A program made the position numbers and the translations under genes. The notes beneath the pieces were generated by a model that made no database searches, had not been told where the DNA came from, and saw nothing but the letters and a program-made list of their open reading frames with translations. DNA of 64,000 nt, from the NCBI GenBank assembly GCA_948469655.1, contig CAOKMF010000006.1, positions 21,830 to 85,829 on the forward strand, read 5' to 3'. The DNA is from an uncultured Clostridium sp. Its GTDB lineage: Bacteria > Bacillota > Clostridia > TANB77 > CAG-508. Positions 19,905 to 28,942 of the stretch are shown in pieces; position 1 is the stretch's first letter; each line of letters begins with the position of its first letter.

Positions 19905-20513
19905 CGATTCGCACCTCCTCCGTGCTCCATCTCCACCATTATTAGTAAAACTCTTTGACTGTTCTTTTATCTTTTGATATTCTGCGTATGTAGATTTTGA
20001 TGGAAATATACATCCTTCTGAATCTCTGTAATATTCTACTTTTGCATAGAATCCTTTCCAAAAGCCTTGACATTCTCCAAATGGTCTTAAATAGCTTATA
20101 TTCTCCACCATATTGCCACCTATATTTATTCCATAAGCTTCACTTAAGGGCTCACTATCTGACATTGATATAATTTTTTTGTTTGTATCTGTTACTACAT
20201 ATCTTCTGCCATCAATGTTTACTACTTCTCGCCCTTGACAATCTTTGTCCTCAATTTTTCCAAATGTCATTTCTATATTTGTACCATCTGTTATTTCTAC
20301 TGTACTGCCAAAATAATACTTTGGTATTTCTACCAATGTTAATGATAATGTTATGAGTACAGTTGCAATCATTAAATGTTTTGCAAGTTTTAAGTATTTC
20401 GCTTTATTGTCTACATCTGTAGCTGTTTTTATCATTAAAATAACAAACATTATTCCTGCTATTGTTATTCCTAAATTTCTCAATATTTCTATTATACTTC
20501 TTAATGTTTCTAT
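19894..20513 (-). CDS. Transfer-operon membrane protein, two CGG +1 shifts near its end
   Basis: N-terminal hydrophobic helices (GITIAGIMFVILMIKTAT and LMIATVLITLSLTLV) are followed by an extracytoplasmic domain with Cys residues (DKDCQG, GECQGFW, EGCIF). CGG at 19920-19922 and 19904-19906, each read by skipping C, give a Gly-rich end (GDGAGGGANGGR) and a TAA at 19894, yielding 205 residues and freeing prgI. The start is probably the ATA at 20511-20513, eight or nine bases after GGAGG and overlapping the preceding stop (ATAG); the TTG at 20483 has no ribosome site. Function unknown; membrane part of the channel. Confidence 0.65.
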
Positions 20514-21356
20514 CTTCTTCCACCTCCAAATCTTGGTATTAATGACCTAACTGACCTTGCTGTATTGCCTAGTGAATTTATAGGATTTCCACTTGGTCTT
20601 ATCATATATTTGCCTAGTATCATTGGTGTATTGGTAGATATTATTGCAATTGCTATACCATAAATTAAATGACCATTTGTTAATGTTAAAATTGATAAAT
20701 TAAGTAATGCTAATTGCACAACCAATGTAAATGCCGTCATTAGAAAGTTTCTAATATATTCAGGAAATACCCCTTCGTCTGAGTTTAAAAGTCCGGATAC
20801 TTGCGAATGGTATGCCTAGTCTCATTACTAGCATCTCAATTCCTTTCATAATAAATTGACAAATTAAAATAAGCCATACAATAAGGAGAACTAAGCAAGC
20901 AACTGCTGTAAAGATGCCTCCTCCCATATTTCCTGTTAGAGTTTCTGCGAGATTAGTTCCTTGAATTTGTATTGTACTTAAAATACTATCTAAAAATTCC
21001 TGTACTATTCCAACAAAGATATAATATATTTCTTTAAAACAAATCATTATTATTACTGCTTTAAGCATACCAATACATAATGAAAATGGATTTTGTTCTG
21101 CATCTCCTTCTTTCATCATAAAGTATGTTTTTATTGCTTTTCCTATAAAAACTATTACAAGCAAAAATATTGCATAATTAAATACAGTTTCATATATATT
21201 GTTGAAATTTATATAGTTTCCATCTGCAACCTTAATTCCACCAAGTTCTCGTTCTATAAAAAATACTAAACTTGTCATATTTTTAAATAAAGAATTAAGT
21301 GTTGCCTCCGATCCTATTATAAATTTCTCAATTAGTTCTACAAGCATATCTGCCAT
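20510..21356 (-). CDS. VirB6/TrbL-like polytopic channel protein, one CGG +1 shift
   Basis: The first frame has an N-terminal amphipathic region and several membrane helices (YAIFLLVIVFIGKAI; MLKAVIIMICFKEIYYIF; IFTAVACLVLLIVWLILICQF) and reaches ...IPFASI then CGG at 20793-20795. Skipping the C gives GLLNSDEGVFPEYIRN and a final helix pair (LVVQLALLNLSILTL; YGIAIAIIS) before RFGGGRR-stop. Total 281 residues. This is the usual VirB6-like topology between the pilin-like gene and PrgI. Confidence 0.85.
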
Positions 21357-21382
21357 CTTTTATCACCTCTACTTACTTTTCT

Positions 21383-21739
21383 TTATTTATAGAAAGATAG
21401 AATTGCATCTATAAGTGCTAAACCACAAGTTATTAAAACCATACATATTAATGTAGTTTTGATATTTTGCATATTTCTTCTTCTTTCTCCCTCATCATTA
21501 GTTTTTAAACAATATACATAGTAAATAAAATATCCACCACATATTGTGATTCCTATTCCAACAAGCCAACTTATAACTGCATCAACTAATTTTTCTGTGC
21601 CCTGCACAAGTTTTGTACTTTCCAAACTTCCTGCATAAGCTACTTGGTTAATTGTAATTAATAGAATCACTGCTAAAACAACTACTTTTAAAATTACTTT
21701 GCCTATATTTTTTAATTGTTCTTTTTTATTCTTCATCAT
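21383..21739 (-). CDS. VirB2/TrbC pilin-like membrane protein
   Basis: A protein of about 118 residues with an N-terminal signal helix (VILKVVVLAVILLITI, then QVAYAGS) and two further hydrophobic helices (AVISWLVGIGITICGGYFIYYV; TTLICMVLITCGLALIDAIL) separated by a basic loop: VirB2-like architecture. The start is taken at the ATG behind AAAGGG, overlapping the virD4 stop. It forms the small pilin/adhesion subunit or channel component of the T4SS. Confidence 0.7.
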   Translation of the reverse strand: MMKNKKEQLKNIGKVILKVVVLAVILLITINQVAYAGSLESTKLVQGTEKLVDAVISWLVGIGITICGGYFIYYVYCLKTNDEGERRRNMQNIKTTLICMVLITCGLALIDAILSFYK

Positions 21740-23671
21740 TACCCTTTCCATCCATAACCTCTAGGTTACTTCTTATTTTATCTATATCATAAAAATCATC
21801 ATCGCTATCCTTGTATTTATTCCAAATGTCCCATATTTTGATTTTTGTAAATTCTCTGATTTTTCTTTTGTTTTCTCTGTCTATTCTTAAAATCTGATTT
21901 TCTTCTTTTGTTCCCATACCATTTAATTTATTGAAGTACATTTTTGAAATATCTGGCACATATAAAAGAGCAGGCGGTTTGCCTGCTACCATTACTAAAA
22001 CATAAGGATTTTCTATTCTAAGAACTTCATCAGGTGTAAGTAGTTTTCTTGATATAAGACTCATACTACTACTCGAATTGTCATACTTTATATTTGTATT
22101 ACTACTTTCACCATATGCTTGACAAGTATAAGTTCCAAGCTTGTCTGAAACTTTTGTTGCTGTATCAATGTTACTTGTTTTTAGATACATCCACACACAA
22201 TTATCCATAATATTCTGTGCTCCTTCTTTTCCGTATCTCTCTTCTATTTGTGCAAAACTTTGCAAACAAATTATAAATCTTATGTTTCTTCCACGAGATA
22301 CTGTTAGCATACTTTGAAATGTGTTTATTTTAGTAAAGTTCGCAAACTCATCTAAAATAAAGTTCATTCTTATATTTAACTCGCCTCCTTGCTCCCTGCT
22401 TGTCTCTACAAGCGAAGTATAAAGTTGCTGTACAAGTATGCTTCCAAGTTTATGGTATGTTTCTCTATCATCAGGTAATAAAACATAAATAGCTGTTTTT
22501 TTCTTTGCAAAATCTCTTAAGTCAAAATCTGATTTTTGTGTATTGTTTGCAACATATTCATTTATAAACATTTGCAATGTAGAAAGTGCTGCAGCGACAA
22601 AACTTCCTCTTGTTTTACTTGGAGCTGTTCCGAGCCACTGCAAAGAATTTCTTGATAGGATCGTTCGCTTCTTTTGTTTCCATGTATTTATCAATTAACA
22701 TTTCTCCTTCGTCATCTTTTTTGAACATCTCTGCAACAAAATAGTAGGCATTTGCTAATGTCTGATATTGTCTCCTGCCTTTGTTCTCTAATACTACTGC
22801 CATAATTGCTGTTTTAATTACAGACTGTTCTCCATTTTTCCATATAGGTTCTGTTTTATCATTACTTTCTACGAGAATATTTACTATATCATTTATAAGA
22901 CTTTCTGCAAGTGGAATATTGTCATCTTCCACTGCATTTATAATAATATCTAAATAGTTATACCAGTTACTCTTTAAAAAATTGATATAATCTAATGCTA
23001 TTACGTCATAACCAAGCTCTCGCAATTTTTCTGCTGTATATAAATATAATTCTCCCTTAACATCACTAATAAACATATTTTCACCGAGCTAATCCAAGCA
23101 TTGTAATAGTTGGGATAATTATTGAGCGACTTTTTCCTGATCCTGAGCTTCCAACCAATAGCAAATGCAAATTATCGTCTATGTAATAATATTTTTCAAT
23201 GTTGTTCTCCTTTTCGAAATTAACTATTACTCCACCTGAATCAAAAACACTTTTTTTATAATTTTTATTTGAATCAATAATGTTACATTTAAATATTTTA
23301 TTATAATCCTTTTTATCTAACCACCATGATGTTCCATGTTGTCCTTCACCCACATATTTTGGGACTTCTATTTTGTCTGTTAGCTTTATTTGATCGCTAT
23401 GATAAATATTTTTTGTCTTATTTGAAAATAGCAATAAAAAAGATGCTACAATAATCTCTAATACCATAAAGATTATTAGCACTCTTTTATTTGTAAGTAA
23501 TGTTGTAACTATTGATTCTATATTAATTTGTAATAAGTCATTAAAGTTATTACTTAATATAAAGTGTAGGCTTACTGAAAAATATGCACATACAAATACA
23601 CTAAATATTAATGCAATTACTATTAATATTCGTCTGTTTATTTTTATTCTCCTTTGTTTGGAACTCTGCAT
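21726..23671 (-). CDS. virD4: VirD4/TraG-family coupling protein, two CGG +1 shifts
   Basis: The ATPase that recruits relaxase-DNA and protein substrates to the channel. The N-terminus has two membrane helices. Walker A (LLLVGSSGSGKSRSI) is followed by ITMLGLA, CGG at 23084-23086 and, after skipping C, GENMFISDVKGELY (Walker-region DPKGEL equivalent). A second CGG at 22630-22632 joins FFAVA to GTAPSKTRGSFVAAALSTL. Walker B is FILDEFANF. Total 647 residues, normal for the family. Plain reading splits the gene into three pieces, each cut in conserved ATPase sequence. Confidence 0.92.
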
Positions 23672-23815
23672 TCCTTTACTTGTGAAATTTAATAATTAAA
23701 CTTAATTACTATCTTCCGCTTACTTTACTTATTGTTATTCTAAAGCTATATATTTAATTTTTGTTTATACATAAAAAGTATCTACTAATTTTATAAATGC
23801 TTTTCTACAATTTTT

Positions 23816-23944
23816 CTATATTTCTTCTATATTTTCGCTTTCTTCTACATATTCTAAGTTTTCAAAATTGTCATTTATACATTTCTTAAATTCTTCTTTT
23901 TGCTCTTTAAAATCTTTTGTATTTTCTTCTTTCTTGCAATCCAT
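23816..23944 (-). CDS. Small acidic protein, 42 aa
   Basis: It starts MDCKKEENTKDFKEQKEEF behind AAGGTAGGTGG and ends in an acidic tail (EESENIEEI) similar in charge to the EFE-tailed ICE proteins. It lies between the relaxase and virD4. Unknown role; it could be a mobilisation accessory peptide. Confidence 0.4.
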   Translation of the reverse strand: MDCKKEENTKDFKEQKEEFKKCINDNFENLEYVEESENIEEI

Positions 23945-24011
23945 TTTACCACCTACCTTCCTTTTTATATTAATACATATTTTATAATAAATCAATATGA
24001 TTAAATATTTT

Positions 24012-25250
24012 TCATTGTTCATTTTGCCAATTCAAATAAGAACTATTCTTTTTGCGTATTGCCAATTCTTTCTTTGCTTGTTTTGATAAATTCTTTTTAT
24101 ATTTAACTTCAAATTTTCTAATATATTTTTCCTGTTGCCTTGTAGAAAAATATATACAATTAAATATTTCCCAAATTAAGTCTCTACTATAATTAACATA
24201 CCTCGCTTGTGAATATTCTTCGTGTTCATTTAATAATATTCTTTCAAGATTTAAAACCTGATTTCCTATTATTTTTAAAATTTCAATTTCAGCTTTTTCC
24301 TTTTCTTCTTGCTGTGCCTTCTGTATTCTTTTATTATCCTGATATTTGAAAGCAACAATTTTTTGTTTTGCTAAAATATAGTTTGATTTTTCATGTTTAC
24401 AATCTATTGACATTTCTATAATTTTATTGGATATATCATTTACTCGTTTAATAATATTTGGATATTTTTTTAAATATTGATATTTAATACTTCCTTGTGT
24501 GTTTTTTAATTCTGCTTTTAGTAATAAAAGGTCTTTTGCTATTTGTTTTAATTCTTCATCTTTTAATGTTCTTTTTATTAATTTTTTATTTGAAAAATCC
24601 TTTTCATACTGCAACATATCTTTCATAAACTTCGGATCTGAGCTTACATTTTTTAATTTCTGCAATAATTGATTTTTTTCAATTATTCCTTTTTTGGCAA
24701 TATCTTTTTCTTTATATAGCTCTATTAACTCTTCTTTAAATATTACGTTTGTATATTCATGTCTCATCTCATTAATTCTATTATAATCAATATAATAGTT
24801 CATTTTATCCCTTTGTTTACTCCATACCATAACTTGTAAATGTGGATGTCCACTTTCTAAATGAACTGCTCCTGTGTATTGTATATCTTCATATTTTATA
24901 TTCATCTTTTTAGCAAGACTAACTAATTTGCTGTCAAACATCTCTTTCCATTTATCCTGTGTATCATATCCAAATCGAACTGCATCATATTCGTCAAGTG
25001 ATATTGTACAACGATAAATTGGGATTTTGTTTTCTGCTAAATTAATTATGTGTCTATTAATTGGCTCTATATTTTCCATCTCTTGTATATTTTGAAAACC
25101 TTCAATTTTTCCAAATAAACCATGATTTGTATTTTTATTTCTTATTGCATATTCACTATATGCCAAATAGTTTGTATAGTTTTTGTGTTTGAAAAATGTT
25201 GTTTTCTTATTAGGATTAAAACTCTCAAAAAGAAATACTACATTATTCAT
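24012..25250 (-). CDS. MobP-like relaxase
   Basis: A 412-residue DNA-nicking transesterase. Residues ~25-170 form the relaxase domain, with YTGAVHLESGHPHLQVMVW containing the metal-binding histidines and a catalytic Tyr probably near NYTNYLAYSEYA. The remainder is a coiled-coil, basic region. It overlaps the MobC-like gene. It should nick oriT, for which the inverted-repeat cluster at 25.74-25.81 kb is the best candidate. No CGG codon. Confidence 0.8.
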   Translation of the reverse strand: MNNVVFLFESFNPNKKTTFFKHKNYTNYLAYSEYAIRNKNTNHGLFGKIEGFQNIQEMENIEPINRHIINLAENKIPIYRCTISLDEYDAVRFGYDTQDKWKEMFDSKLVSLAKKMNIKYEDIQYTGAVHLESGHPHLQVMVWSKQRDKMNYYIDYNRINEMRHEYTNVIFKEELIELYKEKDIAKKGIIEKNQLLQKLKNVSSDPKFMKDMLQYEKDFSNKKLIKRTLKDEELKQIAKDLLLLKAELKNTQGSIKYQYLKKYPNIIKRVNDISNKIIEMSIDCKHEKSNYILAKQKIVAFKYQDNKRIQKAQQEEKEKAEIEILKIIGNQVLNLERILLNEHEEYSQARYVNYSRDLIWEIFNCIYFSTRQQEKYIRKFEVKYKKNLSKQAKKELAIRKKNSSYLNWQNEQ

Positions 25251-25704
25251 TTCGATATATTTCTCCTATTGTATAAAAATCATATAAGTCTTTCTTTGTC
25301 ATATTTTCCGTATCATGATTAATATAATAATTTGCTTTTTTACGAGCATTGCTGAGTATAGAAATAAATTGTTTACTCATATCATCTCCCAATAATTTTT
25401 GAAAGACTTCTCCTAATAAATATGTATTAACAGCACTTGTTCTTAGATATTTTGCATTTATTTTTCGCTGTGATTTTATAAATGGATCTAGCTTTGCATC
25501 TAGCATACTATCTAATTCTTTGATTATAAGATCTAAGTTATCTTTATATATTTGTAAATTTAACTCTTTATCAATTCCACTTTTTATAATATCTGATTCA
25601 TATTTTCCCTGTTTGGTTGCAAGCTTTTGTAACATTTTCTTTTTATATTTTGGAATTCTTACTACAATTGTAACTAATTTATTCTCCTCTGTTTTTTCCT
25701 TCAA
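25243..25704 (-). CDS. MobC-like relaxosome accessory protein
   Basis: A 153-residue protein. The N-terminal portion (KLVTIVVRIPKYKKKMLQKLATKQGKYESDIIKSGIDKEL) looks like a ribbon-helix-helix DNA-binding domain; the rest is helical. It overlaps the relaxase start and lies directly beside the candidate oriT. Probable oriT-binding protein. Confidence 0.65.
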   Translation of the reverse strand: MKEKTEENKLVTIVVRIPKYKKKMLQKLATKQGKYESDIIKSGIDKELNLQIYKDNLDLIIKELDSMLDAKLDPFIKSQRKINAKYLRTSAVNTYLLGEVFQKLLGDDMSKQFISILSNARKKANYYINHDTENMTKKDLYDFYTIGEIYRNE

Positions 25705-25735
25705 CTTTTCCTTCTTTCTTCTCCTGCTAAGAAAT

Positions 25736-25812
25736 CAAAATTGCCACAGCAATTTTGCAGGATCAGGGCGATATCTCATCGCCCTATAACAGCCTAAAAG
25801 CGTGGCTTTTAG
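25736..25812. other. Candidate origin of transfer (oriT)
   Basis: Three perfect 8-9 bp inverted repeats follow each other in 77 bases just upstream of the mobilisation genes: CAAAATTGC/GCAATTTTG (25736-25757), AGGGCGAT/ATCGCCCT (25765-25785) and CTAAAAGC/GCTTTTAG (25794-25812). GC content is higher than in the flanks. It lies between the mobilisation genes and the accessory cluster, where a transfer origin is expected. The nick site cannot be placed from sequence alone. Confidence 0.6.
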
Positions 25813-25852
25813 CGAGATACGCATTATTTTACTAGATATCAAATAGATATCT

Positions 25853-26083
25853 CTAAACTTCTTCCTCTTCTAGTTCTTCTTGACTAACTATCTCAACATA
25901 GTCACTTATAATATTTAAAGCTTCATCATAGCTCCCTGATTTAGTTATTTTTTCGCACATTTCTTTTGCTTCTTCTCGCATCCCATTTCTTTTTAATATC
26001 TTTGATGCAATCCCCATTAGATTAAAAATATTTCCATCTTCTCCAATTAAAGCACACTTTGGTTTTTTAAGTTCTTTATTCAA
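25853..26083 (-). CDS. Leading-region protein, paralogue of the next gene
   Basis: A 76-residue protein. I take the TTG start at 26081-26083, overlapping the previous stop, with the poly-Glu codons GAGGAGG of the previous gene as ribosome site. It shares with the upstream gene the block GIASKILKRNGMREEAKEM ... GSYDEALNIISDYVEIV. It ends EELEEEEV. No named function. Tandem duplication within the ICE leading region. Confidence 0.55.
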   Translation of the reverse strand: MNKELKKPKCALIGEDGNIFNLMGIASKILKRNGMREEAKEMCEKITKSGSYDEALNIISDYVEIVSQEELEEEEV

Positions 26084-26654
26084 ATTCTTCTTCCTCCTCT
26101 TCTTCTTGATTTCTATCAATAGTTTCAACATATTCATTTATAACATCTAAAGCCTCATCATAACTATATGACATTGTTGCTCGCTCAATCATTTCCCTTG
26201 ATTCATCAAACATATTATTTTTCTTTAATGTTTTTGATGCTAGTCCTATTATTTCAATCATACTACCACCTGCTTCATGAATGTTACATCTTGGCTTTTC
26301 TTTTCCACTATTAAATTCTTTTTGCTTCTGATCCATATTTCGCATTTTTTCTGAAATATCCAAAAACTTTAATGCAACAGGTTTGAATCTTCCATATTGA
26401 AAATCATTTCTCATTTCATACATCATTAAATGTATTATTTCACTTATTTGATTAGAATTTAATGGTCTTTCTTCAACTTCTTTTATTTCTTTTTGTTGCT
26501 CAGGTGTACCAAAACATAAATTTAAAGGTGTATCACTTACATATCCTAAAGCCATTATACTATGAGCCATTGCCTCTCGATATTCTGTATCCAAATTAGC
26601 ATCATAAGTTGCATCTCTTATATCATTTATTCTAACTTTTTTTATTTTTGACAT
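26076..26654 (-). CDS. Leading-region protein ending EFE
   Basis: A 192-residue soluble protein. The C-terminal half has the block GLASKTLKKNNMFDESREM ... SYDEALDVINEYVETI, found in many plasmid/ICE-borne proteins of unknown function. It ends NQEEEEEEEFE. The acidic codons double as ribosome site for the next gene. It lies close to the candidate oriT. Confidence 0.6.
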   Translation of the reverse strand: MSKIKKVRINDIRDATYDANLDTEYREAMAHSIMALGYVSDTPLNLCFGTPEQQKEIKEVEERPLNSNQISEIIHLMMYEMRNDFQYGRFKPVALKFLDISEKMRNMDQKQKEFNSGKEKPRCNIHEAGGSMIEIIGLASKTLKKNNMFDESREMIERATMSYSYDEALDVINEYVETIDRNQEEEEEEEFE

Positions 26655-26673
26655 TACAATAACCTCTCTTTTT

Positions 26674-27387
26674 CTAATATTCTAATTCTTCTTCACTTTT
26701 TTCGCTCTCATTTATTTCTTTTAACAACTCTTCTTCATCTTGATACCCCAAATAGTATAAAGCTGATTCTATTGGTATATATTCTTTTATTATCTCTGAA
26801 TATGTATCTTCATCCGCTTTTCTCATTTGTAATACACTAAGTGATTCTGTCTCATTAGTATCAACATTTAGAAATAATTTAAATTGAATATTTTGATCGT
26901 ATTGTTCCTTAATATCATTATAAATTTTACTATTACTTTCATAAAATTCTAAGATATCATCTTTGTCGGTATAAATATATTCCATTTTGGTTTTAGTATA
27001 TTTTGTTTTTTTATTTGTAATTTCTTTTATTGCTTTTTTCTTTATCATCTCTATAAATTTAAATGGCTCTTCTAATGCTTTAATTTTTGCAGTATTTCTA
27101 TATTCAATGTCATCCCATTTACTACCAATTCTTAGAAATACATATCCATTTCTAGTTTTACTTAAATATTCTTCAAATTGTTGTACCGCTTCAAATTCTT
27201 TATAATACTTTAAACTATCTAGTTGTATTAATATGCAACTATTTCCATCCTTTTTGAACTCTTTTATTATTGCATTATCCGGAAGAAGTAAGTCGTTGCA
27301 ATCAATAGAACTTGCTTTATTTTTTTCTATCATAGATAAGTAATCTCGTTTTGTTATTGAAATTCTTAAATCGCTATAATATCCCAT
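26674..27387 (-). CDS. Leading-region hypothetical protein
   Basis: A 237-residue protein beginning MGYYSDLRISITKRDYLSMI, the opening seen in phage/ICE hypothetical proteins. It ends SEKSEEELEY. Its upstream region carries leader repeat copy A (27401-27453). No catalytic motif visible. Confidence 0.5.
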   Translation of the reverse strand: MGYYSDLRISITKRDYLSMIEKNKASSIDCNDLLLPDNAIIKEFKKDGNSCILIQLDSLKYYKEFEAVQQFEEYLSKTRNGYVFLRIGSKWDDIEYRNTAKIKALEEPFKFIEMIKKKAIKEITNKKTKYTKTKMEYIYTDKDDILEFYESNSKIYNDIKEQYDQNIQFKLFLNVDTNETESLSVLQMRKADEDTYSEIIKEYIPIESALYYLGYQDEEELLKEINESEKSEEELEY

Positions 27388-27400
27388 ATATTTATCTTCC

Positions 27401-27453
27401 CTTTCTGAATTCTCTCACACAAGAATCGATTTTGTGTCATTTTTATTTTAGTA
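27401..27453 (-). promoter_or_regulatory. Leader repeat, copy A
   Basis: One of three related upstream elements (the others at 28142-28198 and 31361-31414). On the minus strand it reads AAATAAAAATGACACAAAAT then a CGATT loop and TTGTGTGAGAGAATTC. CACAA can pair with TTGTG around the loop. It precedes the 26674 gene. It may be a double- or single-strand promoter or an operator shared by leading-region genes. Confidence 0.5.
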
Positions 27454-27474
27454 TAAATTTACACATCCATAAAA

Positions 27475-28131
27475 TTATTCAAATTCTTCTTCATCTTCAT
27501 TTTGTTTTGTTAATTGTTTATCCAAATCAAAAATTTCTGTTTGCATTATCAATCCATAATCTGTTTGCCTTCCACCATTTTCATTGCAGTAATCCTCGCC
27601 TAATTTAGATAAATCTATATAATCCATAATATCATCAACAAAAACTTCGCCGTCTTCAATTATTCTTCTTCCATAATTCTCTGGAAGTTTAACATCACTA
27701 TAAAGCGTAAAGCTATCTAAATGACTTGCATACTTTTCTGCATCTTTTATGTTTGATATTTCTTCGCTTTTCATTTCTAAGACTGCTAATAATTTCTCTC
27801 TATCTTCTTCATTTAATGTATTTATAATAGCAAATATTTGTTTAATATCTTGATATGGTGTTGTATATCCTAAATTTGTTGCCTTATCTATTATATTTAA
27901 AATTTCTCTTGTCATCTCTTTTGAAAAACTATAATTTTCTGTATCAATTACTTCACATTTTAATACATGAGTACCTTGAATCGATAAATTATTATAATCT
28001 AATCCTAAATATTTAAAATCTCGTTCTAATTTTTCTGTTTCCTTAGGAATTCTTATCACGATTTCTCTATAATCTTCATTTTCTTCGTACTCATGTTTAT
28101 TAACTATATTAAGTTTCATTTTTAATCCCAT
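27475..28131 (-). CDS. ArdA-like antirestriction protein ending EFE
   Basis: About 218 residues, starting at ATG 28129-28131 six bases after AGGAGGTG. The C-terminal part (LDSFTLYSDVKLPENYGRRIIEDG ... DYIDLSKLGEDYCNENGGRQTDYGLI) matches the last domain of ArdA antirestriction proteins, which mimic DNA to block type I restriction enzymes. The body is acidic as expected. It ends NEDEEEFE. ArdA genes typically lie in leading regions so that they act early in the recipient. Confidence 0.65.
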   Translation of the reverse strand: MGLKMKLNIVNKHEYEENEDYREIVIRIPKETEKLERDFKYLGLDYNNLSIQGTHVLKCEVIDTENYSFSKEMTREILNIIDKATNLGYTTPYQDIKQIFAIINTLNEEDREKLLAVLEMKSEEISNIKDAEKYASHLDSFTLYSDVKLPENYGRRIIEDGEVFVDDIMDYIDLSKLGEDYCNENGGRQTDYGLIMQTEIFDLDKQLTKQNEDEEEFE

Positions 28132-28141
28132 TACTTTCACC

Positions 28142-28198
28142 TCCTAGAATTCTCTTGCACGAGAATCAATTTTGTACCATTTTTATTATTTTTTAGTA
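28142..28198 (-). promoter_or_regulatory. Leader repeat, copy B
   Basis: Second copy of the leader element, directly upstream of the ArdA-like gene. The stem bases differ from copy A (GTAC facing GTGC) but still pair, with the same loop AAAATTGATTCTC and the same GAATTC after it. The compensating changes suggest that the hairpin itself is selected. Confidence 0.5.
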
Positions 28199-28217
28199 TC
28201 GTTCTACATCGATGAAA

Positions 28218-28481
28218 TCACTCAAACTCTTCTGTTGTTTCACTTTCAATATTATTTTGTTTTCCTTTAGCAACATAAACATTTTTTCCTTTTTTGTCAT
28301 ATACATAAACTCCTAATTCTTTAGTCAGAGCATCTTGTAAATATTCACTTTTATATTCTTCTGCATACTTTTTTGCAGTTTTTAGATCATGTGTACCTGC
28401 TAATAATCCTCCATTACTATTTCTTACATAATATTGTGTATTTGGATACATTTTCATTATTTGGTCTTGTGTAAAACTCAT
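28218..28481 (-). CDS. Leading-region protein ending EFE, 87 aa
   Basis: A small protein with one compact domain (YYVRNSNGGLLAGTHDLKTAKKYAEEYKSEYL) and a strand NVYVAKGK before the tail SETTEEFE. It is paralogous in layout to the next gene (28550), which has WYLVRNEELEVLGSFSTLNQAIVFAEKKKKEY and IYIAKDYE. Function unknown. Confidence 0.5.
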   Translation of the reverse strand: MSFTQDQIMKMYPNTQYYVRNSNGGLLAGTHDLKTAKKYAEEYKSEYLQDALTKELGVYVYDKKGKNVYVAKGKQNNIESETTEEFE

Positions 28482-28549
28482 ATTTTTTATTCCTTCTTTC
28501 TGCTTTTCTTTTTTTATTATTTTGTTTTAATTTTTAGCATTATAAAAAG

Positions 28550-28942
28550 TTACTCAATTTCCTCTGTCTCTTCATTTTCATAATCTTTTGCTATATATAT
28601 TTTTTCTGATTCTCCTTCTATCTCGACCCATACTTCTGAACTATCGCAATTTCTCATATATTCTTTTTTCTTTTTTTCTGCAAAAACAATTGCTTGATTT
28701 AATGTAGAGAAACTTCCAAGAACTTCAAGCTCTTCATTTCTAACTAGATACCAAATATCTTCTTGTATATTTAGTTTTACATCTTTCATAATTTCTTTTA
28801 CAAGGCTTATTTTCTCTTTTGTCTCTTTCCATTGTTTAACATACTTTTCTTTAGGTGTATTCATTAACCAATCCTTTGAATAGCAAAATAGATTATGACA
28901 TAAAATATCTTCAAATTCTTTTAATAAATCCATTTTATTCAA
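28550..28942 (-). CDS. Leading-region protein, acidic tail EEIE
   Basis: A 130-residue protein, probably starting at TTG 28940-28942 overlapping the previous stop (an ATG three codons later is possible). The second half is a paralogue of 28218. It ends ENEETEEIE. The ribosome site GAGGAG lies within the tail codons of the upstream gene. Function unknown. Confidence 0.5.
   Translation of the reverse strand: MNKMDLLKEFEDILCHNLFCYSKDWLMNTPKEKYVKQWKETKEKISLVKEIMKDVKLNIQEDIWYLVRNEELEVLGSFSTLNQAIVFAEKKKKEYMRNCDSSEVWVEIEGESEKIYIAKDYENEETEEIE

Noticed and set aside
19575..20483. A single fused membrane protein-PrgI gene
   Set aside because: The fusion depends on reading two CGG as Arg. The AGGAGGTG-GTG start and the separate stop produced by the shifts give two normal genes.
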